DNA of 5,641 nucleotides from Candidatus Dadabacteria bacterium. GTDB lineage: Bacteria > Desulfobacterota_D > UBA1144 > Nemesobacterales > JAJCZQ01. Positions within the stretch are counted from its first letter, which is position 1; each line of letters starts with the position of its first letter. A program made the position numbers and the translations under genes. Shown piece after piece: positions 1-5,641 of the stretch. Under the pieces are notes generated by a model. It saw nothing but the letters and a program-made list of their open reading frames with translations. It was not told the origin of the DNA and did no database searches. The DNA lies in contig JAUXJP010000081.1 of NCBI GenBank assembly GCA_030624695.1, positions 1-5,641 on the forward strand. Direction: 5' to 3'.

Positions 1-530
1 ATAAGTGAAGCTGTTTTGAATTCCATTATCGCAAAACATATTTCCTCTGTAATTTCTACCATGTTCTTACCGCTCATAACTTCAAGGACCTGTCCTTCGG
101 CAAGTTTTGCGGATGCATCGGTTACTGCTTTAATAAGTTCGAGGTTCCCGCAATCCTGTATAAGCCCGAGTGCCTTTGCCAGCATAAAGTCGCCGACAAG
201 TACGGTGGGTTTGTTGCCCCATGCAATATTAGATGAAGTTTTACCGCGCCTTACCTCTGCATCATCCACAACATCGTCATGAAGAAGAGTTGCTGTATGG
301 ATAAGCTCAAGTGCTGCCGCTGCTTTTATTCTTTCCTTACCATTAAGCAGTCCGCAGGAACCACTTGCAAGAAGAAGAACAGACGGCCTCAGCCTTTTTC
401 CGCCGCTTCCAAGAAGGTATTTTGATACCTCGTAGACGAGGGGAACTTCAGACTGGATATTTTCTTCGATTACTTCTTCAACTTCCCTGAGGTCCTCGGC
501 AATAAGTTTAAATATGTCGTTATAGTCCAT
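1..530 (-). CDS. ispB: Long-chain polyprenyl diphosphate synthase, N-terminal part (runs off left edge)
   Basis: Reading the minus strand from the ATG at 530 gives an open frame of 176 codons that leaves the window without a stop; the family is about 320-330 residues, so roughly the C-terminal 45% is missing. Visible motifs: GGKRLRP at residues 43-49 (diphosphate binding), the first aspartate-rich motif DDVVD at 85-89 within HTATLLHDDVVDD, the arginines of EVRRGK at 92-97, VGDF at 112-115, AEGQVLE at 144-150 and KTA at 172-174. The second aspartate-rich motif lies beyond the edge. By family knowledge the cytosolic enzyme adds isopentenyl diphosphate to allylic diphosphates in trans to build the quinone side chain. 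The residue five before the first Asp is alanine (A80), which in this family goes with long products, and the stretch around it matches my memory of E. coli IspB. Exact chain length is inferred; a heptaprenyl or nonaprenyl synthase is possible. It is divergent from cvpA. Confidence 0.95.
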   Translation of the reverse strand, partial: MDYNDIFKLIAEDLREVEEVIEENIQSEVPLVYEVSKYLLGSGGKRLRPSVLLLASGSCGLLNGKERIKAAAALELIHTATLLHDDVVDDAEVRRGKTSSNIAWGNKPTVLVGDFMLAKALGLIQDCGNLELIKAVTDASAKLAEGQVLEVMSGKNMVEITEEICFAIMEFKTASL

Positions 531-539
531 AAGCCCGAT

Positions 540-570
540 TAAAATTATCTGAACAAAACTAATAGTCAAA
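540..570 (-). promoter_or_regulatory. Candidate Bacteroidota-type promoter for the polyprenyl synthase gene
   Basis: On the minus strand TTTG (plus-strand 567-570) is followed after 19 nt by TAATTTTA (plus-strand 540-547). The Bacteroidota primary sigma consensus is TTTG, 19-21 nt, TAnnTTTG, so only the last base of the -7 box differs. The ATG follows 9 nt after the -7 box, so the transcript would have a very short or nearly absent leader. As a sigma70-type promoter the same region is poorer: TTGACT and GATAAT are present but only 14 nt apart. This is a pattern match in A/T-rich DNA, so it could be chance. Confidence 0.45.
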
Positions 571-619
571 GCATTTATTAATTAATTTCCGATTAATTGG
601 TTAATATATTAGTACTAAA

Positions 620-1198
620 ATGCACTGGCTAGATATCTTAATTATTACAGTAATTTTGTTTTTTTGCCTCATAGGAATAAGCCGCGGGCTTATCAGCCAG
701 ATTTTCTCTTTTGCAGCAATAATCGGTGGGTTTATTGCGGGGGTAATTCTGTATGACCTGGCCGGCAACCTTCTAATTCAATACAATCTGATTGAATCCA
801 AGTCTACATCACTCCTGGTGGGTTTTATGCTCGTTGTCATAGCTGTGTTTGTCATTATTCAGATTCTTGGGTGGTTTACGGCTAGGGTAATAGGAAAGCT
901 GAAGCTTGGCTGGCTCAACAGGCTGGTAGGCGGAGTGGTTGGTATTCTGATCGGAATTATTATCACTTTTTTCCTTCTTTCATGGCTTAATCTTTATGTA
1001 ATTAAAGATGCTTCTGCAAAAAAAGATTCTGTAATGGCCCCTATAGTTGAAGAAGGGTATGGAATTATTATCACATATATTCCCGGCGACCTTGGCAAGG
1101 GCTACGAAGCAACAAAGAAAAAAATAAGGGAAGAAGGTGAAAAGGCCCTTTCAAGTATGAATGAAAATGAAAAATCTCAATCTGAACCAGTTAAATAA
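620..1198 (+). CDS. cvpA: CvpA-family integral membrane protein
   Basis: A 192-residue protein with four predicted hydrophobic segments at about residues 4-20, 26-45, 64-85 and 101-124, then a soluble, highly charged C-terminal tail (about 160-192, many Lys and Glu). Family features: the N-terminal WLD (residues 3-5) followed by a glycine-rich turn IGISRGL (18-24), and the LNRLVGGVVGILIG element at 99-112, which is the most conserved part of CvpA proteins. CvpA is an inner membrane protein first named for its need in colicin V production in E. coli; its biochemical role is not settled, and envelope stress or septation roles have been proposed. The ATG at 620 places the WLD motif at the very N-terminus as in the family. 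There is no Shine-Dalgarno sequence; the leader ends in TACTAAA. It is the first gene of the rightward run, 36 nt before fbp. Family assignment is firm, function is not. Confidence 0.87.
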   Translation: MHWLDILIITVILFFCLIGISRGLISQIFSFAAIIGGFIAGVILYDLAGNLLIQYNLIESKSTSLLVGFMLVVIAVFVIIQILGWFTARVIGKLKLGWLNRLVGGVVGILIGIIITFFLLSWLNLYVIKDASAKKDSVMAPIVEEGYGIIITYIPGDLGKGYEATKKKIREEGEKALSSMNENEKSQSEPVK

Positions 1199-1234
1199 TA
1201 GAATATATGAGGTCAATTTGGTAAAATAATAACG

Positions 1235-2230
1235 ATGAACGGAATACTTACACTAGATGAATTTATTATACAGAGGCAGACAGAATTTGATTATTCCACA
1301 GGTGAATTTTCAAGAATATTAAGGGATATAGGTTTTGCAGGAAAGGTTGTTCACCGTGAGGTCAACAAGGCGGGCCTTGTAGAAATACTCGGCAAGACAG
1401 GGACAACAAACGTGCAGGGTGAAGAGGTACAGAAACTCGACGAATATGCAAACAACAGGTTTATCGAAGCGCTAAGGTTCGGAGGGGAATGTGCAGGGGT
1501 CTGTTCCGAGGAAAATGAAACATTTATTGCTTTTGATGATAAAAACTCCATAGACTCGAAATACGTAATTGCAATGGATCCATTGGATGGTTCATCTAAT
1601 ATAGATGTGAATGTGTCAGTCGGGACCATCTTTACCATATACAGGAGAAAATCAGGTTTTTTGGGTAAACCGTGCCAGCTTGAAGATTTTCTCCAGAGAG
1701 GCACAAGCCAGGTAGCTGCTGGATATATAATTTATGGTTCTTCAACCATGCTTGTTTATACTGCCGGGCACGGGGTAAACGGGTTTACACTGGATCCTTC
1801 AATTGGCGAGTTCTGCCTTTCCCATCCAAAAATACGGATTCCAAAGAAGGGAGTTTTTTATTCATATAATCACGGTAACTACACAAAGTTTGACGATAGT
1901 ATAAGAAACTATGTTGACCACTGCTTTAAAGAAACTGTAAACGGCACGTCTTACGGCTACCGTTATGTTGGGTCTATGGTAGCGGATATTCACAGGAACC
2001 TTCTTAAAGGCGGAATCTTTATGTATCCCAAGACATCTGATGCTGTTAACGGGAAACTGAGGCTCGTATATGAGTGCAACCCTATGGCTTTTATTGTTGA
2101 GCAGGCAGGGGGCAGGGCCACAAACGGACACCAGAGAATAATGGAGATAGAGCCAAAGGAACTTCACCAGAGGACTCCTATCTTTATAGGCTCAGAGGAC
2201 ATGGTCCTGGAAGTCGAATCATTTTTATAA
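1235..2230 (+). CDS. fbp: Fructose-1,6-bisphosphatase, class I
   Basis: 331 residues, full length for class I FBPase. It hydrolyses fructose 1,6-bisphosphate to fructose 6-phosphate and phosphate in the cytosol, the committing step of gluconeogenesis. The metal site is intact: E92-E93 in SEEN, D115 and D118 in DPLDGSSN (115-122), and E280 in the family signature GKLRLVYECNPMA (273-285). Substrate residues are present: N212 and Y216, R243-Y244 in YRYVGSMVADIHR (242-254), and K274. The residues matching the AMP inhibitor site of the mammalian enzyme are also kept (T22 and E24 in STGEFSR, K109-Y110, R137), so AMP inhibition is likely; this comes from recalled alignment to the pig enzyme. The loop TGTTNVQGEEVQKLD (55-69), which controls activity in the mammalian enzyme, is conserved. 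There is no cysteine-bearing insert like that of the redox-regulated chloroplast form. No Shine-Dalgarno precedes the ATG. Confidence 0.97.
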   Translation: MNGILTLDEFIIQRQTEFDYSTGEFSRILRDIGFAGKVVHREVNKAGLVEILGKTGTTNVQGEEVQKLDEYANNRFIEALRFGGECAGVCSEENETFIAFDDKNSIDSKYVIAMDPLDGSSNIDVNVSVGTIFTIYRRKSGFLGKPCQLEDFLQRGTSQVAAGYIIYGSSTMLVYTAGHGVNGFTLDPSIGEFCLSHPKIRIPKKGVFYSYNHGNYTKFDDSIRNYVDHCFKETVNGTSYGYRYVGSMVADIHRNLLKGGIFMYPKTSDAVNGKLRLVYECNPMAFIVEQAGGRATNGHQRIMEIEPKELHQRTPIFIGSEDMVLEVESFL

Positions 2231-2247
2231 ATTTCTATTTAGAAATT
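2230..2247 (+). other. Small A/T-rich hairpin at the fbp stop codon
   Basis: AATTTCT (2230-2236) and AGAAATT (2241-2247) form a perfect 7 bp inverted repeat around an ATTT loop. The first base is the last base of the fbp TAA. The stem has a single G-C pair and is followed by TAAATCC rather than a run of T, so it does not look like an effective intrinsic terminator. It might act as an mRNA processing or 3'-end protection element between fbp and purC, or be chance in A/T-rich DNA. Confidence 0.3.
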
Positions 2248-2266
2248 AAATCCAATTTTAATCATA

Positions 2267-3160
2267 ATGAGCAAAGACTTACTCGAAAAAACAAATTTTA
2301 TTGATCTCCCTGAACCCGTTCGTGGAAAGGTAAGGGACATCTTTGACCTTCAGGACAGACTCATAATTGTCACCACAGACAGAATTTCAGCTTACGATTT
2401 TATCCTCGCCAACGGTATACCCGGAAAGGGTAAAGTCCTGAACCGGATTTCAGAATTCTGGTTTGGCAAGACCGGCGGAATTATAGACAACCACCTTATA
2501 TCAACAGATGTGGATGATTTCCCCCACGAGTTTCACCGTTATGCAGATGAGCTCGAGGGAAGAAGTATGCTCGTGAAAAAAACAAAGCCCCTCGAGATTG
2601 AATGCATAGTAAGGGGATACCTTTCGGGTTCAGGATGGAATGAGTACAGGGACACCGGAGCGGTATGCGAAATAACCTTACCAAAAGGATTACTTGAATC
2701 TTCAAAGCTTGATGCACCTGTATTTACACCTTCAACCAAGGCTGTTGACGGCGATCATGATGAAAATATTTCCTTTGAAAGAGCCTGCGAAATTATAGGT
2801 GTTGAGCTGGCCAATAAGGTCAGGGAAACAAGTATAAATATCTACAGTATGGCGAGGGACTATGCTATTGATAAGGGAATTATTATCGCAGATACCAAGT
2901 TTGAATTCGGCATAGAAGAAAACACCGAAAAATTAATCCTTATTGATGAGGTGCTTACCCCCGATTCGTCAAGATTTTGGCCATCAGATGATTACGAGCC
3001 CGGAAGAGGGCAGAAAAGCTTTGACAAGCAGTTTGTAAGGGACTATCTCAACTCAATAAACTGGGACAGGACACCTCCTGCGCCGGGGCTGCCGGCGGAT
3101 ATTGTACAAAAAACAAAAGCAAAATATGAATCAATGATCTGTTACTTATTAAATGACTGA
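2267..3160 (+). CDS. purC: Phosphoribosylaminoimidazole-succinocarboxamide synthase (SAICAR synthetase)
   Basis: 297 residues, the long form of the family (about 300 residues, like yeast ADE1) rather than the roughly 237-residue E. coli form. It joins CAIR and L-aspartate using ATP in the eighth step of de novo purine synthesis to IMP. Conserved elements in order: RGKVRDIFDL near residues 19-28 (nucleotide-binding start), TTDRISAYDF at 36-45, GKGKVLNRIS at 53-62, the signature IVRGYLSGSGW at 114-124, DGDHDENIS at 161-169, ADTKFEFG at 208-215, LIDEVLTPDSSRFW at 225-238 and SFDKQFVRDYL at 251-261. Nothing is missing. The ATG at 2267 gives the usual short lead before the first motif; there is no Shine-Dalgarno. 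The end of the gene overlaps the following DUF1289 gene by 8 bp. No other pur gene is in the window, so purC is scattered from the rest of the pathway here. No PurR-like operator or purine riboswitch is recognisable in the 36 nt leader. Confidence 0.97.
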   Translation: MSKDLLEKTNFIDLPEPVRGKVRDIFDLQDRLIIVTTDRISAYDFILANGIPGKGKVLNRISEFWFGKTGGIIDNHLISTDVDDFPHEFHRYADELEGRSMLVKKTKPLEIECIVRGYLSGSGWNEYRDTGAVCEITLPKGLLESSKLDAPVFTPSTKAVDGDHDENISFERACEIIGVELANKVRETSINIYSMARDYAIDKGIIIADTKFEFGIEENTEKLILIDEVLTPDSSRFWPSDDYEPGRGQKSFDKQFVRDYLNSINWDRTPPAPGLPADIVQKTKAKYESMICYLLND

Positions 3161-3323
3161 AGAAGTAAAATCCCCCTGCAATGAACTTTGCCTCATTGAT
3201 GAGGATACGGGACTTTGCCTCGGCTGCCTCAGGACCAGTGACGAGATTGCCTCGTGGCCAACATACACTAATGAGCAAAAGGAAAATGTTCTTAGCGAAA
3301 TTAAAAACAGGAATATAGATTAA
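3153..3323 (+). CDS. DUF1289-family small four-cysteine protein
   Basis: A 56-residue frame starts at ATG 3153 inside the last codons of purC (shared bases ATGACTGA) and ends with TAA at 3321-3323. It is soluble, with no signal peptide or membrane segment. It fits the DUF1289 pattern: SPC at residues 7-9, C13 in ELCLID, G20 then LCLGC (21-25, with C22 and C25), RTSDEIASW at 27-35 and a helical tail EQKENVLSEIKNR (41-53). The four cysteines, C9-x3-C13-x8-C22-x2-C25, suggest a zinc or iron-sulfur site; the metal is inference. Function is unknown for the family. The overlap with purC and the 6 nt gap to the SDR gene suggest translational coupling. As I recall, E. coli YdhL, of the same family, also sits beside an oxidoreductase gene (ydhF), which hints at a redox link. 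The clear family pattern over the whole length is the main reason to accept so short a gene. Confidence 0.85.
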   Translation: MTEEVKSPCNELCLIDEDTGLCLGCLRTSDEIASWPTYTNEQKENVLSEIKNRNID

Positions 3324-3329
3324 AGGATT

Positions 3330-4139
3330 ATGAAAATCAGCATACTCGGATGCGGCTGGCTCGGACTGCCCCTCGCATGTGAATTAGTGAATAAAGGTGA
3401 CCAGGTAAACGGATCGACCCGCGATCCGGATAAAATCGGCCAGATTAAAGAGCAGGGGATCAATCCATTTTTACTCGAACTTTCACCCGAAATGATCTGT
3501 GAAAACGCAGATGAATTCTTTGATTCAGAGATACTTATTCTCAATATTCCTCCCGCAAGGCGGGATGATATAGTTGATTTTCACCCAAGGCAGATCCAAA
3601 GTATTATTGATGCAGTTAATAGTTGCCCTGTAAAAAATGTGATATTTACAAGCTCAACTTCTGTATATCCCGAGCTAAACCGTGAAGTTGCAGAAGAGGA
3701 AACGGCGCAACCGCGAAAAAATTCCGGCAAGGCGCTTAAAATTGTTGAAAATATGCTCCTAAGTGAATTCGGCTTTAATACTACCGTACTCCGGCTTGCC
3801 GGCCTTGTGGGATATGACAGGAACCCAAGAAACTTCTTAAAAAAAAGAAGGGTTATTCGCAAGATAAATAGCCCGGTCAACCTGGTCCACAGGGATGACT
3901 GCATAGGTGTGATAATAGAAGTTATAAACCGTGGTATATGGGGAGAAGTATTTAACGTATGCTGTGATAATCACCCTAGAAGAATAGATTTTTATAAAAG
4001 TGAAGGTGAAAAAGCGGGCCTAGAGTTTGATGACCCGGGGGAGATGGAAACAGCTGACTACAAACTTGTAAGTAATAAAAAGCTGAAGGACAGCCTGAAA
4101 TATAGTTTTAAATACCCTGACCCTCTAAATATGAAATAA
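3330..4139 (+). CDS. YeeZ-like atypical short-chain dehydrogenase/reductase, NAD(P)-binding
   Basis: 269 residues with a Rossmann start ILGCGWLGLPLA (residues 5-16; G7, G9 and G12 form GxGxxG), a second strand ending GSTRDP (28-33), LNIPPARR (71-78), IFTSSTSVYP at 105-114, LRLAGLVGYDRNP at 154-166, NLVHRDDC at 184-191 and a C-terminal YPDPL at 262-266. The order and the motifs SSTSVY, LRLAGLVG, NLVH and YPDPL match what I recall of E. coli YeeZ, an uncharacterised epimerase-like protein. The Tyr-x-x-x-Lys catalytic pair of classical and extended SDRs is not found: where it is expected the sequence reads RKNSGKALKIVE (129-140). The protein may bind NAD(P) without classical catalysis or use other residues. 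The substrate is unknown; nucleotide-sugar epimerase activity should not be assumed. The AAGGA at 3323-3327 lies only 2 nt from the ATG, too close for a normal Shine-Dalgarno, so re-initiation from the upstream small gene is plausible. Confidence 0.88.
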   Translation: MKISILGCGWLGLPLACELVNKGDQVNGSTRDPDKIGQIKEQGINPFLLELSPEMICENADEFFDSEILILNIPPARRDDIVDFHPRQIQSIIDAVNSCPVKNVIFTSSTSVYPELNREVAEEETAQPRKNSGKALKIVENMLLSEFGFNTTVLRLAGLVGYDRNPRNFLKKRRVIRKINSPVNLVHRDDCIGVIIEVINRGIWGEVFNVCCDNHPRRIDFYKSEGEKAGLEFDDPGEMETADYKLVSNKKLKDSLKYSFKYPDPLNMK

Positions 4140-4179
4140 ATGCATATTTAACAATATGAAGTTATAATTACCTGTCTAA

Positions 4180-5148
4180 ATGGATACAACCTTAAATCTT
4201 ACCGAAACTACAAAAGAGATAGAACTCGACGATTCCAGTGTTGTAAAAATTCTTTACGGAGAATTGAATACAAACCTCAAGGATATTGAGAACCTTTACA
4301 ATATAAAGGTACATTCAAGGGGTACGAAGCTGGTCCTTAAAGGCAAGGAGGAAGACCTTCAGAAAGCCGAAACCCTTATACATTCAGTATATGAACTTGT
4401 TAAAAAGGGCTATGTCCCTGATCCTGGAGACCTGGAGCTTGCATCGAGGGTGTTAACAGAAAGCACAACCAGCCTCGAAGAAATATTTCTCGATACAATA
4501 TGCATATCTATCAGAAAAAAAATTATTACACCAAAGAGTATCAATCAAAAAGTCTACATCGAAGCAATAAGGAAAAATGACATAGTTTTTGGAATCGGCC
4601 CGGCTGGTACTGGAAAAACGTACCTCGCGATGTCAATGGCTGTTGCGGCATTTCTTAATAAAAAAGTAAACAGGATAATACTTGCAAGGCCCGCAGTGGA
4701 AGCCGGGGAAAAGCTAGGTTTTCTCCCGGGTGACCTTTACCAGAAAGTAGACCCTTACCTGAGACCACTTTTTGATGCGTTATATGAAATGATGGACTAT
4801 GAAAAAGCATCGAGGCTTATTGAAAAAGGTGTAATAGAAATAGTACCCCTGGCTTTTATGAGGGGCAGAACACTAAACGATGCTTTTGTAATACTTGATG
4901 AAGCACAAAACACCACATCAACACAGATGAAGATGTTTTTGACAAGGCTTGGGTTCAGTTCTAAAGCAGTTATTACTGGTGATATTACCCAGATTGATTT
5001 AGATGAAAATGACAAATCAGGACTCATAGATGCTAAAAATATTTTAAGGGACATTAACGGAATTGAATTCGTATATTTCAGTAAGACTGATGTAGTAAGG
5101 CATCCTCTTGTGAAGAAAATTATAGAGGCTTATGACAATACAGAATAA
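4180..5148 (+). CDS. phoH: PhoH-family ATPase (PhoH-like/YbeZ type)
   Basis: 322 residues, normal for the chromosomal PhoH-like (YbeZ) group. The N-terminal part (about 15-75) has the KH-like RNA-binding pattern seen in this family, including LYNIKVHSRGTKLVLKG at 39-55. The ATPase core follows: Walker A GPAGTGKT at 140-147, LARPAVEAGEKLGFLPGD at 168-185, AFMRGRTL at 225-232, Walker B VILDEAQ at 237-243, TGDITQID at 266-273 and DVVRHPLV at 304-311, which holds the conserved late arginine R307. By family knowledge these proteins are cytosolic ATPases related to the superfamily 1 helicase core and linked to RNA metabolism; YbeZ acts with the rRNA endonuclease YbeY. In many genomes ybeY follows directly; here a lipoprotein gene does. 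A perfect TATAAT at 4163-4168 lies 11 nt before the ATG but has no good partner at -35. There is no Shine-Dalgarno. Confidence 0.95.
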   Translation: MDTTLNLTETTKEIELDDSSVVKILYGELNTNLKDIENLYNIKVHSRGTKLVLKGKEEDLQKAETLIHSVYELVKKGYVPDPGDLELASRVLTESTTSLEEIFLDTICISIRKKIITPKSINQKVYIEAIRKNDIVFGIGPAGTGKTYLAMSMAVAAFLNKKVNRIILARPAVEAGEKLGFLPGDLYQKVDPYLRPLFDALYEMMDYEKASRLIEKGVIEIVPLAFMRGRTLNDAFVILDEAQNTTSTQMKMFLTRLGFSSKAVITGDITQIDLDENDKSGLIDAKNILRDINGIEFVYFSKTDVVRHPLVKKIIEAYDNTE

Positions 5149-5189
5149 TTTGATTGTTTTTATAAAAGATCAGGTTAAATTATTTTTTC

Positions 5190-5193
5190 GGAG
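5190..5193 (+). promoter_or_regulatory. Shine-Dalgarno-like site of the lipoprotein gene
   Basis: GGAG lies 6 nt before the ATG at 5200, a normal spacing. It is the only well-spaced Shine-Dalgarno-like site in the window: the other starts have none, one far too distant (GAGG 22 nt before fbp) or one too close (AAGGA 2 nt before the SDR gene). It supports the ATG at 5200 as the true start, as does the signal peptide that begins there. Confidence 0.5.
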
Positions 5194-5199
5194 TTAACT

Positions 5200-5640
5200 A
5201 TGAAAAAAATTGTTCTATCTACCCTTTTAACCGTTGTTTTATTCAGTGCATGTAATAAAACCTGGAATGACCCAAATGCTACGATGCCTGCTACAAAGCT
5301 TTCTATTATCACACTCCTTGCAGCTCCTACGGTGTATGACGGTGCGGGTGTAAACGTAAGAGGAATGGTGTGGGACATTGTCCATGATGACCTTGTTTAC
5401 TCAAATGATGGTTATATAGAAACACTTTCATTTGTAGTATTTAAAGTTTCCAACAGAGAAGGCAATTATGTAAATGTGTACACAGAAAAAATGGATGACG
5501 TGAAAGAGGGTGACATGGTTGAAGTAGTTGGAATCTACAGAAGAAATTTTATATCAGAACTCAGAAGTTATACCAACGAAATTGAAGCTAAGAAAATAAC
5601 AGTAATAAAATCAATGAATCATAAATACCAGGAAGGTTAG
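5200..5640 (+). CDS. Small predicted lipoprotein with an OB-fold-like domain
   Basis: 146 residues, complete to the TAG at 5638-5640. The N-terminus is a lipoprotein signal peptide: MKK, a hydrophobic stretch (residues 4-15), then FSAC with the lipobox cysteine C18, so the mature protein should begin CNKTWNDPN. The residue after the cysteine is Asn, which does not match the E. coli inner-membrane retention signal (Asp). The body (about 42-137) looks like five beta strands: GVNVRGMVWDI (50-60), SFVVFKVSN (77-85), YVNVYTE (90-96), GDMVEVVGIYR (104-114) and EIEAKKITVIK (127-137). The G-x-x-V-x-V-x-G opening and the GDMVEVVG strand recall small OB-fold domains (nucleic-acid-binding or periplasmic BOF/CcmE-like types); this is a shape-based guess. 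I do not recognise a specific family and assign no function. It lies 51 nt after phoH and could be co-transcribed. It has no conserved cysteine after C18 and no haem-binding motif. Confidence 0.8.
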   Translation: MKKIVLSTLLTVVLFSACNKTWNDPNATMPATKLSIITLLAAPTVYDGAGVNVRGMVWDIVHDDLVYSNDGYIETLSFVVFKVSNREGNYVNVYTEKMDDVKEGDMVEVVGIYRRNFISELRSYTNEIEAKKITVIKSMNHKYQEG

Positions 5641-5641
5641 G

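Noticed and set aside
16..282. Plus-strand open frame of 88 codons at the left edge
   Set aside because: It lies opposite the well-supported polyprenyl synthase frame, is rich in Ser/Thr as expected for an antisense shadow, and has no recognisable motif.
1213..1220. TCAATTTG ahead of fbp as a -7 box
   Set aside because: One mismatch in the box and no TTTG at the right distance upstream; fbp is more simply read from upstream with cvpA.
1351..2167. Long minus-strand frames inside fbp
   Set aside because: They are antisense to a fully conserved enzyme, have no start signals and resemble no family; they are codon-usage shadows.
3330..4139. Calling the SDR gene a nucleotide-sugar epimerase
   Set aside because: Missing Tyr-x-x-x-Lys pair and closer resemblance to uncharacterised YeeZ; a specific substrate cannot be supported.
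4163..4168. Perfect TATAAT ahead of phoH
   Set aside because: No -35 element at 16-18 nt spacing (best 3 of 6) and no Bacteroidota TAnnTTTG pattern; in A/T-rich DNA a single hexamer is weak evidence, so it is not listed as a promoter.
4140..4179. Terminator between the SDR gene and phoH
   Set aside because: Only the short palindrome ATGCAT is present, with no stem-loop followed by a T-run.
5149..5188. TTTG (5149-5152) and TATTTTTT (5181-5188) as a promoter for the lipoprotein gene
   Set aside because: The second box is close to consensus, but the spacing is 28 nt instead of 19-21.

Overview
This is a 5.6 kb stretch of a bacterial chromosome packed with housekeeping and conserved-hypothetical genes. 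I count eight protein genes: seven complete and one cut by the left edge. There is no tRNA, rRNA, CRISPR array, insertion sequence or phage gene. The organism looks like a member of the Bacteroidota/Chlorobiota/Ignavibacteriota group, with moderate confidence. Most starts lack a Shine-Dalgarno sequence and sit behind A/T-rich leaders. The best promoter, on the minus strand ahead of the prenyltransferase gene, fits the Bacteroidota-type pattern TTTG-N19-TAnnTTT rather than the E. coli -35/-10 pattern. Proteins such as Fbp and the long-form PurC also look compatible with that group. The assignment rests on these clues alone, without any database comparison.

Layout. At the left, reading leftwards off the window, is the N-terminal half or so of a long-chain polyprenyl diphosphate synthase (IspB type, quinone side chain). 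An 89 bp A/T-rich divergent region separates it from a rightward run of seven genes: a CvpA-family membrane protein (620-1198), class I fructose-1,6-bisphosphatase fbp (1235-2230), long-form SAICAR synthetase purC (2267-3160), a 56-residue four-cysteine DUF1289 protein (3153-3323) that overlaps the end of purC by 8 bp, a YeeZ-like atypical short-chain dehydrogenase (3330-4139), a PhoH-family ATPase (4180-5148), and a small predicted lipoprotein with an OB-fold-like body (5200-5640).

How they fit together. All seven rightward genes are spaced by -8 to 51 bp with no convincing terminator between them, so they could be one transcript. The tightest unit is purC, DUF1289 and the SDR gene, where an 8 bp overlap and a 6 bp gap suggest translational coupling. 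Functionally the run is mixed: gluconeogenesis (fbp), purine synthesis (purC), RNA metabolism (phoH), envelope (cvpA, lipoprotein) and two poorly understood proteins.

I see no sign of a large undescribed system. The points worth a second look are the small four-cysteine gene coupled to an SDR that lacks the usual Tyr-Lys catalytic pair, the OB-fold lipoprotein, the absence of ybeY behind phoH, and the promoter and leader structure.
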